DNA of 64,000 nucleotides. It comes from Anaerolineales bacterium HSG24. Lineage in GTDB: Bacteria > Chloroflexota > Anaerolineae > 4572-78 > J111. Below, piece after piece: positions 33,333 through 41,939 of the stretch. A program made the translations under genes and the position numbers. The first letter of the stretch is position 1; each line of letters opens with the position of its first letter. The DNA lies in assembly GCA_030377895.1 (NCBI GenBank), contig JAUCGB010000003.1:21961-85960 (forward strand). The letters run 5' to 3'. Under the pieces are notes generated by a model. The model was not told the origin of the DNA and made no database searches. It saw nothing but the letters and a program-made list of their open reading frames with translations.

Positions 33333-34271
33333 CTAAATAATAAATCGAGACAGATGCTCGGCAGTTTGCCGACACTGATGCCGAATCATGCCCAGAGGGA
33401 CATTCAGGCTGAGGGCTAAAGATAGGCTAATTCCTTCGCCCAAACTGAGCGAATAAAGCCGATATTCCGAGCCTTCATGCAAGCTTTGAGCAAATCGTTT
33501 ATCTGGTTCACCCAAAAACGTAGCTGCTTCTGCGGCCGCTTGAGAACTGTGGGCCATCAGAGTAGTTAATTTTTTGCATTGTTCGCGACTGAGAATACCT
33601 GCTTGAGCCATTAGCTCCTGACCAGCAATCAACAGAATCGCTTCCGCCCGAACTTCTCGGTTTAAGTCATCGAGAATCCGCAAAATTTCAGTTTCGTTGG
33701 AACGCAGATAACTGACGGTTTTCTGAGGGACGGTGACAATTTGAGGAGAAAAATGTTTTTCATCCGGGGGCGGGGTATCATCGTCAGTCTCTTTGTCCGC
33801 ATCTTTATCATCCACTTGGTCAGCTTTAGCCGAGGCGGTACTCGTTTTCGGCTCACTTTTTTTTGTTTCTGCTGGAGTTGGCACAACGGGGGCGCGTTCG
33901 GTCCGAGGACGGCCTAACGCGTCATCAATCAAATCCGGTAGATCGCCAACAAAGAATGGCTTGCTTAAAATGCCATTCGGGTTCAATTTTTTCAACTTGT
34001 CTGGAAGGTCTTGCCCAAAGAAAGGTATGAGCATAATCTTCACATTCTTTCTAAAATGGCGAATACCTAAAATCAGTTTATAGGGTGACATATCGGAAAC
34101 GCCAATATCAACGATAGTCAGGTCAAAATTGGTAGTCCGAATAGCTTTAATCGCGTCTTTACCATTGTCAACCCAAGTTACATGATAGTAACCAGTACCT
34201 TCCAAACCTTCTTTCAGCATAGTGCCGAAGCCTTCATCGGGGTCAATCACAAGAATATTAGGGAGTGTCAT
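33333..34271 (-). CDS. Response-regulator receiver protein with a C-terminal Roadblock-like domain
   Basis: 312 aa. Residues 1-125 are a receiver domain (ILVIDPDEGFGTML; phosphoacceptor Asp55 in TIVDIGVSD). A charged linker (about 125-185, Asp/Lys/Thr-rich) leads to a C-terminal domain (about 190-310) with AILLIAGQELMAQAG and LYSLSLGEGISLSLALS, resembling Roadblock/LC7 sensors of small GTPases. It has no DNA-binding domain. The usual Lys near the end of receivers is SKPF, present. It probably relays a phosphosignal to an MglA-like GTPase, but no such gene is in the window. Upstream signals are weak. Confidence 0.65.
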   Translation of the reverse strand: MTLPNILVIDPDEGFGTMLKEGLEGTGYYHVTWVDNGKDAIKAIRTTNFDLTIVDIGVSDMSPYKLILGIRHFRKNVKIMLIPFFGQDLPDKLKKLNPNGILSKPFFVGDLPDLIDDALGRPRTERAPVVPTPAETKKSEPKTSTASAKADQVDDKDADKETDDDTPPPDEKHFSPQIVTVPQKTVSYLRSNETEILRILDDLNREVRAEAILLIAGQELMAQAGILSREQCKKLTTLMAHSSQAAAEAATFLGEPDKRFAQSLHEGSEYRLYSLSLGEGISLSLALSLNVPLGMIRHQCRQTAEHLSRFII

Positions 34272-34422
34272 ATTTTATCCGTCATAACCTGCCATAAGCG
34301 ATAAGATTCCTGCATCAATTGTAACGTTATTTCAGCTAAATGTCAACCAAGTTATTAACAATCGGCATCTCTTCAATTTGTTCTTCAATTTGTATAGATG
34401 TGCGGTTTACTTTCGACAAAAA

Positions 34423-34528
34423 GGCTATCAACTTAACGTGCGACAGATAATATCGTAGCACAGTCTTTAGACTGTGTACGGCACAGGCTGAAGACTGTGC
34501 TACATGTCTCGGCTTACGTTGATAGCCG
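34423..34528. repeat. Repeat family C (GGCTATCAACTT element), copy 1
   Basis: Starts GGCTATCAACTTAACGTG and ends CTTACGTTGATAGCC, inverted ends; the core has ACAGTCTTTAGACTGT. Other full copies lie at 44126-44227, 52467-52669 (interrupted) and 60933-61035, with fragments near 33248 and 58011. Confidence 0.85.
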
Positions 34529-34634
34529 ACAAAAACAGGTCTTGAAACGATGCCTAAAAACTTAGAAAATGTTAGCTGTCACCTGAATGATGTTTGAGTG
34601 TTCATCGTTCATCGAAAAATATTAATCAACAAAA

Positions 34635-34663
34635 TTGTAGCCCCTATCAACCCATGTTAGAAT
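34635..34663 (+). promoter_or_regulatory. Candidate promoter of alanine dehydrogenase
   Basis: TTGTAG, 17-base spacer, TAGAAT (34658-34663). It gives a leader of about 140 bases before ald. Confidence 0.4.
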
Positions 34664-34705
34664 AGCGACCTAAAGTATGTAGCTCCAACAATAAGGAGGC
34701 TGGTT

Positions 34706-34735
34706 TTGGCAAATCTAGCAGTCATCCATATCTAA
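34706..34735 (+). CDS. Possible 9-codon leader peptide upstream of ald
   Basis: A strong AAGGAGG (34693-34699) is placed six bases before TTG, which opens a 9-codon frame MANLAVIHI. AAATCTAG inside the ORF (34711-34718) pairs with CTAGATTT (from 34757), which is followed by a T run. This is the arrangement of an attenuator. The evidence is only spacing and pairing. Confidence 0.28.
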   Translation: MANLAVIHI

Positions 34736-34807
34736 ACCTTGGTGATTATGGTTACAACTAGATTTTTTGGAAACAGCTTCCTAAAAATATTAACGAGGTG
34801 ATCGACG

Positions 34808-35917
34808 ATGATCATAGCTGTTCCAAAAGAAATCAAAGATAATGAGTATCGAGTCTCCATGACCCCGGCGGGGGTTCAGGCATTAGTGACAGCCGGACAT
34901 ACCGTTTTGGTTGAGGACGGCGCAGGCGCGGGTAGCTTTTTTTCCAACGAAGAGTACCAAGAAGCTGGAGCAAAAATTCGCTCGGTGGATGAAGTTTGGA
35001 GCCAAGCGAACATGGTGGTTAAGGTTAAAGAGCCGTTACCCTCCGAGTATCAATATCTGCGGCCTGACTTAATCTTGTTTACCTACCTCCATTTGGCCGC
35101 AGAAGAGGACTTAACCAAGGCCATGATGGAAAGTGGCGTGACTGGGGTGGCCTACGAAACGGTTGAACTGCCCAATGGCTCACTTCCACTATTAACCCCC
35201 ATGAGCGAGGTGGCCGGACGCATGTCGATTCAGATTGCGGCCCGTTACCTAGAACGAAGCCAAGGCGGACGAGGTAAACTGATGGGCGGAATTCCGGGGG
35301 TACGTCCGGCGAATGTGGTGGTTTTAGGTGGTGGTGTGGCCGGAACCAACGCGGCTCAAATGGCGTTAGGGCTAGGGGCAAGCGTCACTCTGTTAGATAT
35401 TAACATTGATCGGTTGCGTATCCTGAGCGAAATCTTATCAGGTAACTTTATCACCTGGGCCTCCAACAGCTTTAATATCGAGCGGGCCATTCGTCGGGCT
35501 GATGTGGTCATTGGCGCGGTCTTGCTCAAGGGTGGGAAAGCGCCCAAACTGGTCACTCGTGACATGATAACTCAGATGAACATCGGCACGGTCATTATTG
35601 ACATTGCCGTTGACCAAGGCGGCTGTATCGAAACCACCCGCGTCACCACTCACTCTGAGCCAACCTTTATTGTTGATGGCGTGGTGCATTATTGCGTGGC
35701 TAACATGCCCGGAGCCGTTCCTCGAACTAGTACTCACGGCTTATCAAATGTTACTTTACCCTATATTCTCAAATTCGCCAACTTGGGCTTTGAGCAAGCG
35801 ATTCAATCTGATCCCGCGTTGGCTTTGGGAGTAAACAGTTATCAAGGGAACATTACCTACCAAGCTGTATCTGAAGCGTTTGATTTACCCTATACTGAAT
35901 TGTCAATTAGTAATTAG
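34808..35917 (+). CDS. ald: Alanine dehydrogenase
   Basis: 369 aa, full family length. It starts MIIAVPKEIKDNEYRVSMTPAG and has the NAD-binding motif VVVLGGGVAGTNAAQMALGLGASVTLLDIN with the GxGxxG-like glycines. RVSMTP with Arg and a Lys (KVKEPL) fits the pyruvate site. The enzyme converts L-alanine, NAD+ and water to pyruvate, ammonium and NADH, and can run in reverse. GAGGTGA is about six bases before the ATG. Monocistronic, with a long leader. Confidence 0.95.
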   Translation: MIIAVPKEIKDNEYRVSMTPAGVQALVTAGHTVLVEDGAGAGSFFSNEEYQEAGAKIRSVDEVWSQANMVVKVKEPLPSEYQYLRPDLILFTYLHLAAEEDLTKAMMESGVTGVAYETVELPNGSLPLLTPMSEVAGRMSIQIAARYLERSQGGRGKLMGGIPGVRPANVVVLGGGVAGTNAAQMALGLGASVTLLDINIDRLRILSEILSGNFITWASNSFNIERAIRRADVVIGAVLLKGGKAPKLVTRDMITQMNIGTVIIDIAVDQGGCIETTRVTTHSEPTFIVDGVVHYCVANMPGAVPRTSTHGLSNVTLPYILKFANLGFEQAIQSDPALALGVNSYQGNITYQAVSEAFDLPYTELSISN

Positions 35918-35947
35918 TCAGACCGATGTTGTTAAGTTAAATCATTC

Positions 35948-35980
35948 AGACCCTAAAGGTTTTCAAAACCTTTAGGGTCT
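35948..35980. repeat. Long perfect hairpin after ald
   Basis: AGACCCTAAAGGTTTT and its complement with a one-base loop. No T run follows, so it may be a transcript-end stabiliser rather than an intrinsic terminator. Confidence 0.5.
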
Positions 35981-36213
35981 AAGGAATCGCGTTTCGCCTT
36001 CGACAAGCTCAGGCGGCGAGGCGTAGCCTGAGCGTTCGACTGAGCTACACGCTGAAGTCTTGTCGAAGGCGGGCTATCAGCATGCATAAGTTACAGTTTT
36101 TCAGATAATGGTTTTCAATTCAAGACCAACCTTCCCGCAAGTTCTAAACTTGCGGGAAGGTAACGGCTGAAAATGTTTATCTGAACATCTATAATTAATG
36201 CTCATTCCTAATC
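35979..36213. repeat. Repeat family E element interrupted by a family D element
   Basis: Left end TAAGGAATCGCG, core GCCTTCGACAAGC...CTTGTCGAAGGC, right end TAATTAATGCTCATTCCTAATC. It is interrupted at 36094-36191 by the 98-bp D element. Compare the complete E copy at 61090-61242. Confidence 0.75.
36094..36191. mobile_element. 98-bp family D element, nested with TA duplication
   Basis: Read on the minus strand it starts TAGATGTTCAGATAAA and ends ATTATCTGAAAAACTG. It is flanked by TA (36092-36093 and 36192-36193). The uninterrupted E copy (about 61218) has a single TA at this site. Length and ends match the copy at 52545-52642. The core is the TTCCCGCAAGTT palindrome. No ORF: a non-autonomous Tc1/IS630-type MITE is the likely class, from the TA target. 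Confidence 0.78.
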
Positions 36214-36423
36214 AAATTGGTAACTTAATAATATTGTTTGTCTACAACATTAGATCAGATAATACCTAGATGCAAAGTTTGTCGATTCATCGAACTATAA
36301 ATTTTTTGGACACAGAATAACGACTTAAAATAACCATTAGATGCTCGTCAGGTTAAATAGTTTGTTTTTCTTTATTCTATCTGCTATAACCTTAACCTAA
36401 TTACTAATTTCATAAATTTAACC

Positions 36424-37584
36424 ATGCGTTCATTTATATCTAATCGAGTTCAACAGATTCCACCATCGGGTATCCGCCGTTTTTTTGATATTGCGGCGAC
36501 GATGGATGATGTCATCTCACTTGGCATCGGAGAGCCGGATTTTATCACCCCTCAAGTGGTGGTCGAGGCAGGGATAAACTCGCTCAAAGCGGGACATACC
36601 CATTATACCTCTAACAACGGCATGATTGAGTTGCGGTCAGCCATCTCCAAACATCTGCAACGGTTGTACGAGGTCGAATATGACCCCGCGTTGGAGGTTT
36701 TGGCAACCGTCGGCGTGTCCGAGGCCATGTATTTGGCCCTGACCGCGATTCTGAATCCGGGGGATGAGGTGATTGTACCTCAGCCATGTTTTGTCTCCTA
36801 CGCCGCCGAGGTCAGTTTGGCCGGAGGCACGCCAGTGCCGATTGCCACTCGGGTCGAGAATAACTTTCAGGTCACGGCGGATGAAATCGAAGCCGCCATC
36901 ACCCGTCACACCAAAGCCTTGCTGATTGGGTATCCGAACAACCCCACTGGCGCGGTGTTGGAACGTGAAACATTAGAAGAAATTGCCAAGGTAGCTCAAA
37001 AACATGATATTTTGGTTATTTCTGATGAAATTTACGATCGTTTAGTTTACAATATTGAGCATGTTTGTTTTGCGTCGTTACCGAGCATGTGGGATCGCAC
37101 GATTCTGTTAGGCGGATTCTCGAAAGCCTACGCCATGACCGGCTGGCGGTTGGGGTATACCGCCGCTCCGACTGAAATCTTGGGGGCGATGAAGAAAATC
37201 CATCAGTATACGATTATGTCAGCCCCTACCACGGCCCAAGAAGCGGCTCTAACCGCCATCGAGCAAGGTGAAGAGGCGGTTGAGATGATGCGACAGAAAT
37301 ATGACCGCCGTCGCCGACTCATTGTAGATGGTTTAAACAGCATTGGTTTACGTTGTTTTGAACCACGCGGTGCATTTTATGCCTTTCCCTCGGTGCGTGG
37401 TTCGGGTATGGATGATGCGGAGTTTGCCGAGCGCCTGCTTGATGAGGAGCGGGTGGCGGTTATTCCTGGACGCGCCTTTGGCATTGGCGGCGCGGGCTAT
37501 GTCCGCTGTTCCTATGCCACCAGCTACGAGAAAATCGAACGGGCACTCGAAGGAATCGCCAAGTTTGTGCAGCACCACGGTTAG
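36424..37584 (+). CDS. Class I/II aminotransferase (aspartate/aromatic type)
   Basis: 386 aa, fold type I. Motifs: LGIGEPDFITP near the N-terminus, YPNNPTGAVL (about residue 180), ISDEIYDRLVY, and GGFSKAYAMTGWRLGY with the PLP lysine. The C-terminal RCSYATSYE has the Arg that binds the substrate carboxylate. This is the MalY/PatA-like branch (aspartate, alanine or aromatic amino acids); the exact substrate cannot be told. No Shine-Dalgarno stands out. Stands alone. Confidence 0.9.
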   Translation: MRSFISNRVQQIPPSGIRRFFDIAATMDDVISLGIGEPDFITPQVVVEAGINSLKAGHTHYTSNNGMIELRSAISKHLQRLYEVEYDPALEVLATVGVSEAMYLALTAILNPGDEVIVPQPCFVSYAAEVSLAGGTPVPIATRVENNFQVTADEIEAAITRHTKALLIGYPNNPTGAVLERETLEEIAKVAQKHDILVISDEIYDRLVYNIEHVCFASLPSMWDRTILLGGFSKAYAMTGWRLGYTAAPTEILGAMKKIHQYTIMSAPTTAQEAALTAIEQGEEAVEMMRQKYDRRRRLIVDGLNSIGLRCFEPRGAFYAFPSVRGSGMDDAEFAERLLDEERVAVIPGRAFGIGGAGYVRCSYATSYEKIERALEGIAKFVQHHG

Positions 37585-37674
37585 ATTATAGTAAAAAGGG
37601 AGTAGGAAGCAAGTAATCCTACTTTCGTGGAATTTGTAAAGGTTATTCAAGACAACAGCGAATATTGAAAAAAA

Positions 37675-37767
37675 TGGTAATGGTGCAGAAGTAGTGATCC
37701 GGATCCGTTAGCTACCCGCAAGTTCTAAACTTGCGGGTAGCTGACCACTACCTTTGCAGGACTACCA
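37675..37767. repeat. Repeat family B copy, reverse orientation
   Basis: Begins GGTAATGGTGCAGAAGTAGTG and ends TTTGCAGGACTACC with the CTACCCGCAAGTT core at about 37711. The 37585-37936 gap otherwise shows nothing coding. Confidence 0.7.
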
Positions 37768-37936
37768 AAAAAACGAATAAAAACGTCTGCACAAAGTAAA
37801 TTTCAACTTATTTTGAGGGTTATGTTTCTTCGGAAAAGCCATATTCGCTGTATTCTAAATTTGTTGTAGTGTTGTGTTAGACATCCCACAAAAAACGTTA
37901 GCATCAGCAAAATCATAAGTAAACAGGAGCTTTATT

Positions 37937-40072
37937 TTGAATCTAAAAAATTTACCACTATCAACCCTTTTGGCCATGATGTTAGTCATGGCCCTGTTAG
38001 TTACTCCTAGTTTGGCCCAAGAGCCAGATGAGGAAAGAGAAGAGTTAGAAAGTGCCTCGTATGAGTTTACCGAAGATATGACCGCGCGTAACATTGGAGC
38101 CTTGGCCGCTCCTGCCGCTGAAGTTCTGCCGATTCAGGGGCAGTTGACCGATAGTGCCGGAACCCCAATTACGGGTAATCGAAGCGTCACCTTTAGTGTG
38201 TATGAGGTAGCGACCGGAGGAACGGCTAAATGCTCAAGCACCCAAACAGTCACCATTACTGAGGGCTTTTTTAGCACCGAGATAACAGGTTGTGATACGG
38301 GTGATATTCGGGGCTTTCAAATGTATATGGGCATCAAAGTCGGAAGCGATGCTGAAATGACTCCCCGACAGCCGTTACGAGCCGTGCCGTATGCTTACAG
38401 CTTGTTGCCGGGGGCTGACCTGCAAGGCAATAATGCGGGGAGTTCCATGCTGTTTGTGGTCAACTTTAGCTCTGAAAAGGATACCAGTGCAGTGCGTGCC
38501 CTGACCAATGCTACCGGCGGGCGAACTTATGCCGTATACGGACGTAATCTTTCCACGGGCGGGCGAGCGGTTTATGGGATTACGGAAGCCCTGACCGGCA
38601 CAACTTATGGCATGTACGGGGTTAGCCAATCCGACGAAGGGCAAGGGGTGCGAGGATGGGCCGAAAACTCAACCGGAAATACTGTGGGGGTCTTTGGGCG
38701 TAGTAGCTCTAATCAAGGAACTGGCGTACATGGGGTAGCCACTTCTGTTGAAGGCACGACCTACGGTGTGTATGGCGAAAGTAGATCTGACAATGGGTAT
38801 GGGATTTATGGATATGCCAGCGCAAAAAACCCGCTAGATACCACCTATGGCGTTTATGGGCGTAGCGAAGGGCCAACTGGCTATGGAGTGTATGGCATCG
38901 GACTAGATGTGGGAACGGCTGGCCTCGTCACCGCCACCACAACCGGACAGACGACTGGGCTATACGGCTTGAGCGCCTCCGACGAAGGGCGTGGCGTGTA
39001 TGGGGTGGCAACGGCAATAAGTGGCACAACCTACGGGGTGTACGGGCAAACTACTGCTCTAACTGGCACCACCTACGGCCTGTACGGACACAATAGCTCT
39101 CAAAATGGTTACGGCAGTTTCGGCTATGTCAGCGCCTTAACTGGCACGACTTACGGAACTTATGGTCAAAGTGATGCCGATAACGGCTACGGCGTTTATG
39201 GGCATACCACAGCTCTGACTGGCACGACTTACGGAACTTATGGTCAAAGTGATGCCAATAACGGCTACGGCGTTTACGGGCATACCACAGCCCTGACCGG
39301 CACGACTTACGGAACTTATGGTCAAAGTGATGCCGATAACGGCTACGGTGTTTATGGGCATACCACCGCCCTGACTGGCACGACTTATGGCGTTTACGGT
39401 GAGAGTCAATCAACCCAAGGGGCTGGCGTACAGGGTTCGCATCTAGGCGCAGGCGTAGGGGTTATGGCCCACAGCAACAGCGGCAACCCCATCGAAGCGT
39501 ATGGCTCAGTGGCAACCAATACTGTCTTCAAAGTCTCCAATGATGGGGATGTTTACGCCGACGGGAGTTACCATTGTGGCGGATCTATCACCGAAACAAC
39601 CACGACGATTACTGGTACAACTGTGGTGACGAGCATTATCCGAAGCGGACTGAATCCCTGTTTGCAAGACCAAAGTGAGGCCGATTTTGCCGAGATGTTG
39701 CCGACCAGTCAAAACGCACTGGAAGCGGGCGACGTACTGGTCATCAACATGGATGGTGAGTTAGCCAAAAGTGATACAGCCTTCCAACCGACGGTAGTCG
39801 GCGTTTATTCAACCAAGCCGAGTTACTTGGGCAATAGCCGTAATTGGGGACAAGATGGGTACGCGCCGCTGGCCTTAGTCGGGATTGTGCCGGTTAAAGT
39901 CAGCACCGAAAACGGAACGATTCAACCGGGCGACTTACTGGTCGCCTCAGACACCCCCGGACACGCCATGCGAGCTGGCGACAACTCAGCCAACGGCACG
40001 GTGATTGGTAAGGCGTTGATGGGCTTTGAAGATGGAACTGGATTCATCCGTATGTTGGTGATGTTGCAGTAG
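37937..40072 (+). CDS. Secreted repeat-rich surface protein
   Basis: 711 aa. TTG start preceded by CAGGAGC; a signal peptide (TLLAMMLVMALLVTPSLAQ) follows. Residues about 55-175 form an N-terminal domain (VLPIQGQLTDSAGTPITGNRSVTF to VPYAYSLLPGA) shared with the protein at 40562. The middle (about 185-520) is made of 20-30 residue units of the GTTYGVYGxSxSxxGxGVYG type. Three units at 39140-39373 are nearly identical 78-bp copies. The C-terminal 140 residues (ADFAEMLPTSQNALEAGDVLVIN to GTGFIRMLVMLQ) form a conserved beta domain. It is probably a surface fibre or adhesin; function is inferred. Confidence 0.8.
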   Translation: MNLKNLPLSTLLAMMLVMALLVTPSLAQEPDEEREELESASYEFTEDMTARNIGALAAPAAEVLPIQGQLTDSAGTPITGNRSVTFSVYEVATGGTAKCSSTQTVTITEGFFSTEITGCDTGDIRGFQMYMGIKVGSDAEMTPRQPLRAVPYAYSLLPGADLQGNNAGSSMLFVVNFSSEKDTSAVRALTNATGGRTYAVYGRNLSTGGRAVYGITEALTGTTYGMYGVSQSDEGQGVRGWAENSTGNTVGVFGRSSSNQGTGVHGVATSVEGTTYGVYGESRSDNGYGIYGYASAKNPLDTTYGVYGRSEGPTGYGVYGIGLDVGTAGLVTATTTGQTTGLYGLSASDEGRGVYGVATAISGTTYGVYGQTTALTGTTYGLYGHNSSQNGYGSFGYVSALTGTTYGTYGQSDADNGYGVYGHTTALTGTTYGTYGQSDANNGYGVYGHTTALTGTTYGTYGQSDADNGYGVYGHTTALTGTTYGVYGESQSTQGAGVQGSHLGAGVGVMAHSNSGNPIEAYGSVATNTVFKVSNDGDVYADGSYHCGGSITETTTTITGTTVVTSIIRSGLNPCLQDQSEADFAEMLPTSQNALEAGDVLVINMDGELAKSDTAFQPTVVGVYSTKPSYLGNSRNWGQDGYAPLALVGIVPVKVSTENGTIQPGDLLVASDTPGHAMRAGDNSANGTVIGKALMGFEDGTGFIRMLVMLQ
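39140..39373 (+). repeat. Three tandem 78-bp coding units
   Basis: Nearly identical units each encoding TGTTYGTYGQSDADNGYGVYG and HTTAL (26 residues). The uniform DNA suggests recent unit copying or conversion, and the array is likely to vary in length between strains. Confidence 0.8.
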
Positions 40073-40106
40073 CGTAAATTCTACGGTAGACTCTAAGGAA
40101 CATACA

Positions 40107-40439
40107 ATGCAAACAATCAAAAACTATGCTGTAACTATAAAACAAGCCAACATGGGCCGGACGGTACTGCTGGCGGTAGTTCTCACGCTGTTGCTGAGTG
40201 GAATCGCTCTCGCCGCCGCTAGTTCGGCCAATCATAACATTCCATCCATGACTGTCTACGGAACCGGCAGTAGTGTCTCATCAGCCAATCACCAAACCAA
40301 CTACAACGTTGGTCAAACCGCCAGCCAAAGTAGTGTCAGTAGCAATTACCGAGCCAACATGGGATTTTGGGCGACCTCGAACATTGTGGTCGTACCCACA
40401 TCGTCTGGTGTTTACCTACCTCTTGTTATTCGGCGATAA
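40107..40439 (+). CDS. Small secreted protein with YLPLVIRR tail
   Basis: 110 aa. A basic start then signal peptide (TVLLAVVLTLLLSGIALAAA). The mature part is Ser/Asn-rich, with YNVGQTASQSSVSSNYRANMGFW, and the C-terminus is VYLPLVIRR. The GxYxxxxGFW plus LPLVxR pattern recurs in the neighbour at 41652 and in many Chloroflexota exported proteins. AAGGA lies seven bases before the ATG, 34 bases after the surface-protein stop. A good terminator follows. Confidence 0.7.
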   Translation: MQTIKNYAVTIKQANMGRTVLLAVVLTLLLSGIALAAASSANHNIPSMTVYGTGSSVSSANHQTNYNVGQTASQSSVSSNYRANMGFWATSNIVVVPTSSGVYLPLVIRR

Positions 40440-40462
40440 TCCATGATGGATGACTGAATAAG

Positions 40463-40489
40463 CCCGACGCATCAACGCGTCGGGTTTTG
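40463..40489 (+). terminator. Rho-independent terminator
   Basis: CCCGACGC, loop ATCAAC, GCGTCGGG, TTTTGTG. It ends the 37937-40439 transcript. Confidence 0.85.
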
Positions 40490-40561
40490 TGTCATAATTT
40501 CTGATGCGTAAAAAACCGTTCTCTTCACCATTTGTTGTTATCACTCCAAAGAGCAAACTCT

Positions 40562-41659
40562 ATGAATCTGAAATCAATCATTAAACCCATCGGCCTAACC
40601 AGTTTGTTTTGGCTGATGTTGTGGGTGGCCGGAACAGTGTTCGGTCAGGGCCAGTTCACCAACATGCAGTCGAGCCAAATCAACCCCACCGCGGCCCAAC
40701 CAGCATATCAGATGAACTATCAGGGTTATTTGACCGACGGGCAAAGTCAACCATTAAATGGGCTTTACAATTTGGAGTTTTGGCTCTATGATGCCGAAAC
40801 GGGCGGAGTTCCCTTGTGGGGGCCAGAAACTCATTTAGAGGTGCCGATTCAAAAGGGACTGTTTAGTGTCGTGTTGGGTGAATTATTACGACTGCCGCCA
40901 CAAGCCTTTAAGCAGACCGCTTTTTTACGGATCAGTGTCGATGGGGTATCATTAGCCTCACAACAGGTGCGAGGAGTGCCATACTCCTTTAGCCTGCTCC
41001 CCGGTGCAACAATTGAGGGTGATCCGGTGGGGACGGTCTATGGGTTGAGCGTCATTAACACCGATATTGGCGATCAAAGCCAAGGACGGGGTATCTGGGC
41101 GCAGGGGTATCAATATGGCCTCGTGGCACAGGAGACTGGGCCGGGTGATGTGGCCCTTCTTTCGACCAGTTTTGTCGAAGCGGAGGGGTATAAAAGCCAC
41201 GAACCGTCCTACCTTTGGATTCCCGGTATCCGTATTATCCAAGGCGACCCCGGCTTACTAGAGATAGAGCTAACCGCCTCTGGAACCGTCATCTTAAGCC
41301 GAAATAGCTTGGGGACAGAGACGTTTTATCTCCCGATTGACATCGTCTCGCAGTTGTACGGACAAGAGGTCGCGGTCAGCGAGGTGACGCTTCAATACTA
41401 CGTCAACCATGCTGATACCTATATCTTTCGGACGCGTTTAGAAAAAATGATCGGCACCAACGAATCGGAATCTATCTTGGATAGTCAAGATCAGCTCAAC
41501 CAAACGAGTGATACTGCCCACTCGTTCCTAACGACTGGCAACTACACCCTGACCACCACCTCCGGCCCGTTGAATCTAGCCGTGACCGCCAACTTTTCCG
41601 ATCCGGGGAAAAAGCTCTATTTGGGTGGGGTGCGGTTGCGTTTGGAGCATCATGATTAA
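40562..41659 (+). CDS. Secreted protein sharing the N-terminal domain of the repeat protein
   Basis: 365 aa from the ATG at 40562; the longer frame from 40532 adds ten residues before the natural signal peptide (IIKPIGLTSLFWLMLWVAGTVFGQ). Residues about 45-165 match the N-terminal domain of the 37937 protein (YQGYLTDGQSQPLNG... VPYSFSLLPGATIEG). The C-terminal half is beta-rich with no motif I recognise. It is probably cell-surface or secreted. It overlaps the next gene by eight bases. Confidence 0.72.
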   Translation: MNLKSIIKPIGLTSLFWLMLWVAGTVFGQGQFTNMQSSQINPTAAQPAYQMNYQGYLTDGQSQPLNGLYNLEFWLYDAETGGVPLWGPETHLEVPIQKGLFSVVLGELLRLPPQAFKQTAFLRISVDGVSLASQQVRGVPYSFSLLPGATIEGDPVGTVYGLSVINTDIGDQSQGRGIWAQGYQYGLVAQETGPGDVALLSTSFVEAEGYKSHEPSYLWIPGIRIIQGDPGLLEIELTASGTVILSRNSLGTETFYLPIDIVSQLYGQEVAVSEVTLQYYVNHADTYIFRTRLEKMIGTNESESILDSQDQLNQTSDTAHSFLTTGNYTLTTTSGPLNLAVTANFSDPGKKLYLGGVRLRLEHHD

Positions 41660-41939
41660 ACGGGGTCAATGGTGGTTACTCATAATATTACTTTGGAGTA
41701 TCATGACTGGCGGCATTTTGGCTCAAGATAGCGAGCCACTACTCCAGCGCAGTTTGTGGAGCGCAACCAGCGGGCTAGTTGCTGATACGGATAATCAATT
41801 CTTGTTATCAGGCTCGTTGGGTGAGCCGATTGTGGGACGAGCAATGGTAACGGGCAGTTATCATCTACAAACTGGCTACTGGTCAGAGGGTGTAAGGCAT
41901 GAGACTATGTTTTATTTGCCTCTGGTAGTGAGAAAGTAG
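41652..41939 (+). CDS. Small secreted protein with YLPLVVRK tail
   Basis: 95 aa from the ATG at 41652, with a signal peptide (WWLLIILLWSIMTGGILAQ). The mature part has FLLSGSLGEPIVGRAMVTGSYHLQTGYW, similar to the 40107 protein, and a C-terminus MFYLPLVVRK. It overlaps the upstream stop (ATGATTAA). A longer frame from 41625 is rejected because it precedes the Lys/Arg start of the signal peptide. Confidence 0.7.
   Translation: MIKRGQWWLLIILLWSIMTGGILAQDSEPLLQRSLWSATSGLVADTDNQFLLSGSLGEPIVGRAMVTGSYHLQTGYWSEGVRHETMFYLPLVVRK

Noticed and set aside
39129..39413. Open frames opposite the GVYG-repeat protein.
   Set aside because: They are made by the repetitive composition of the sense gene.
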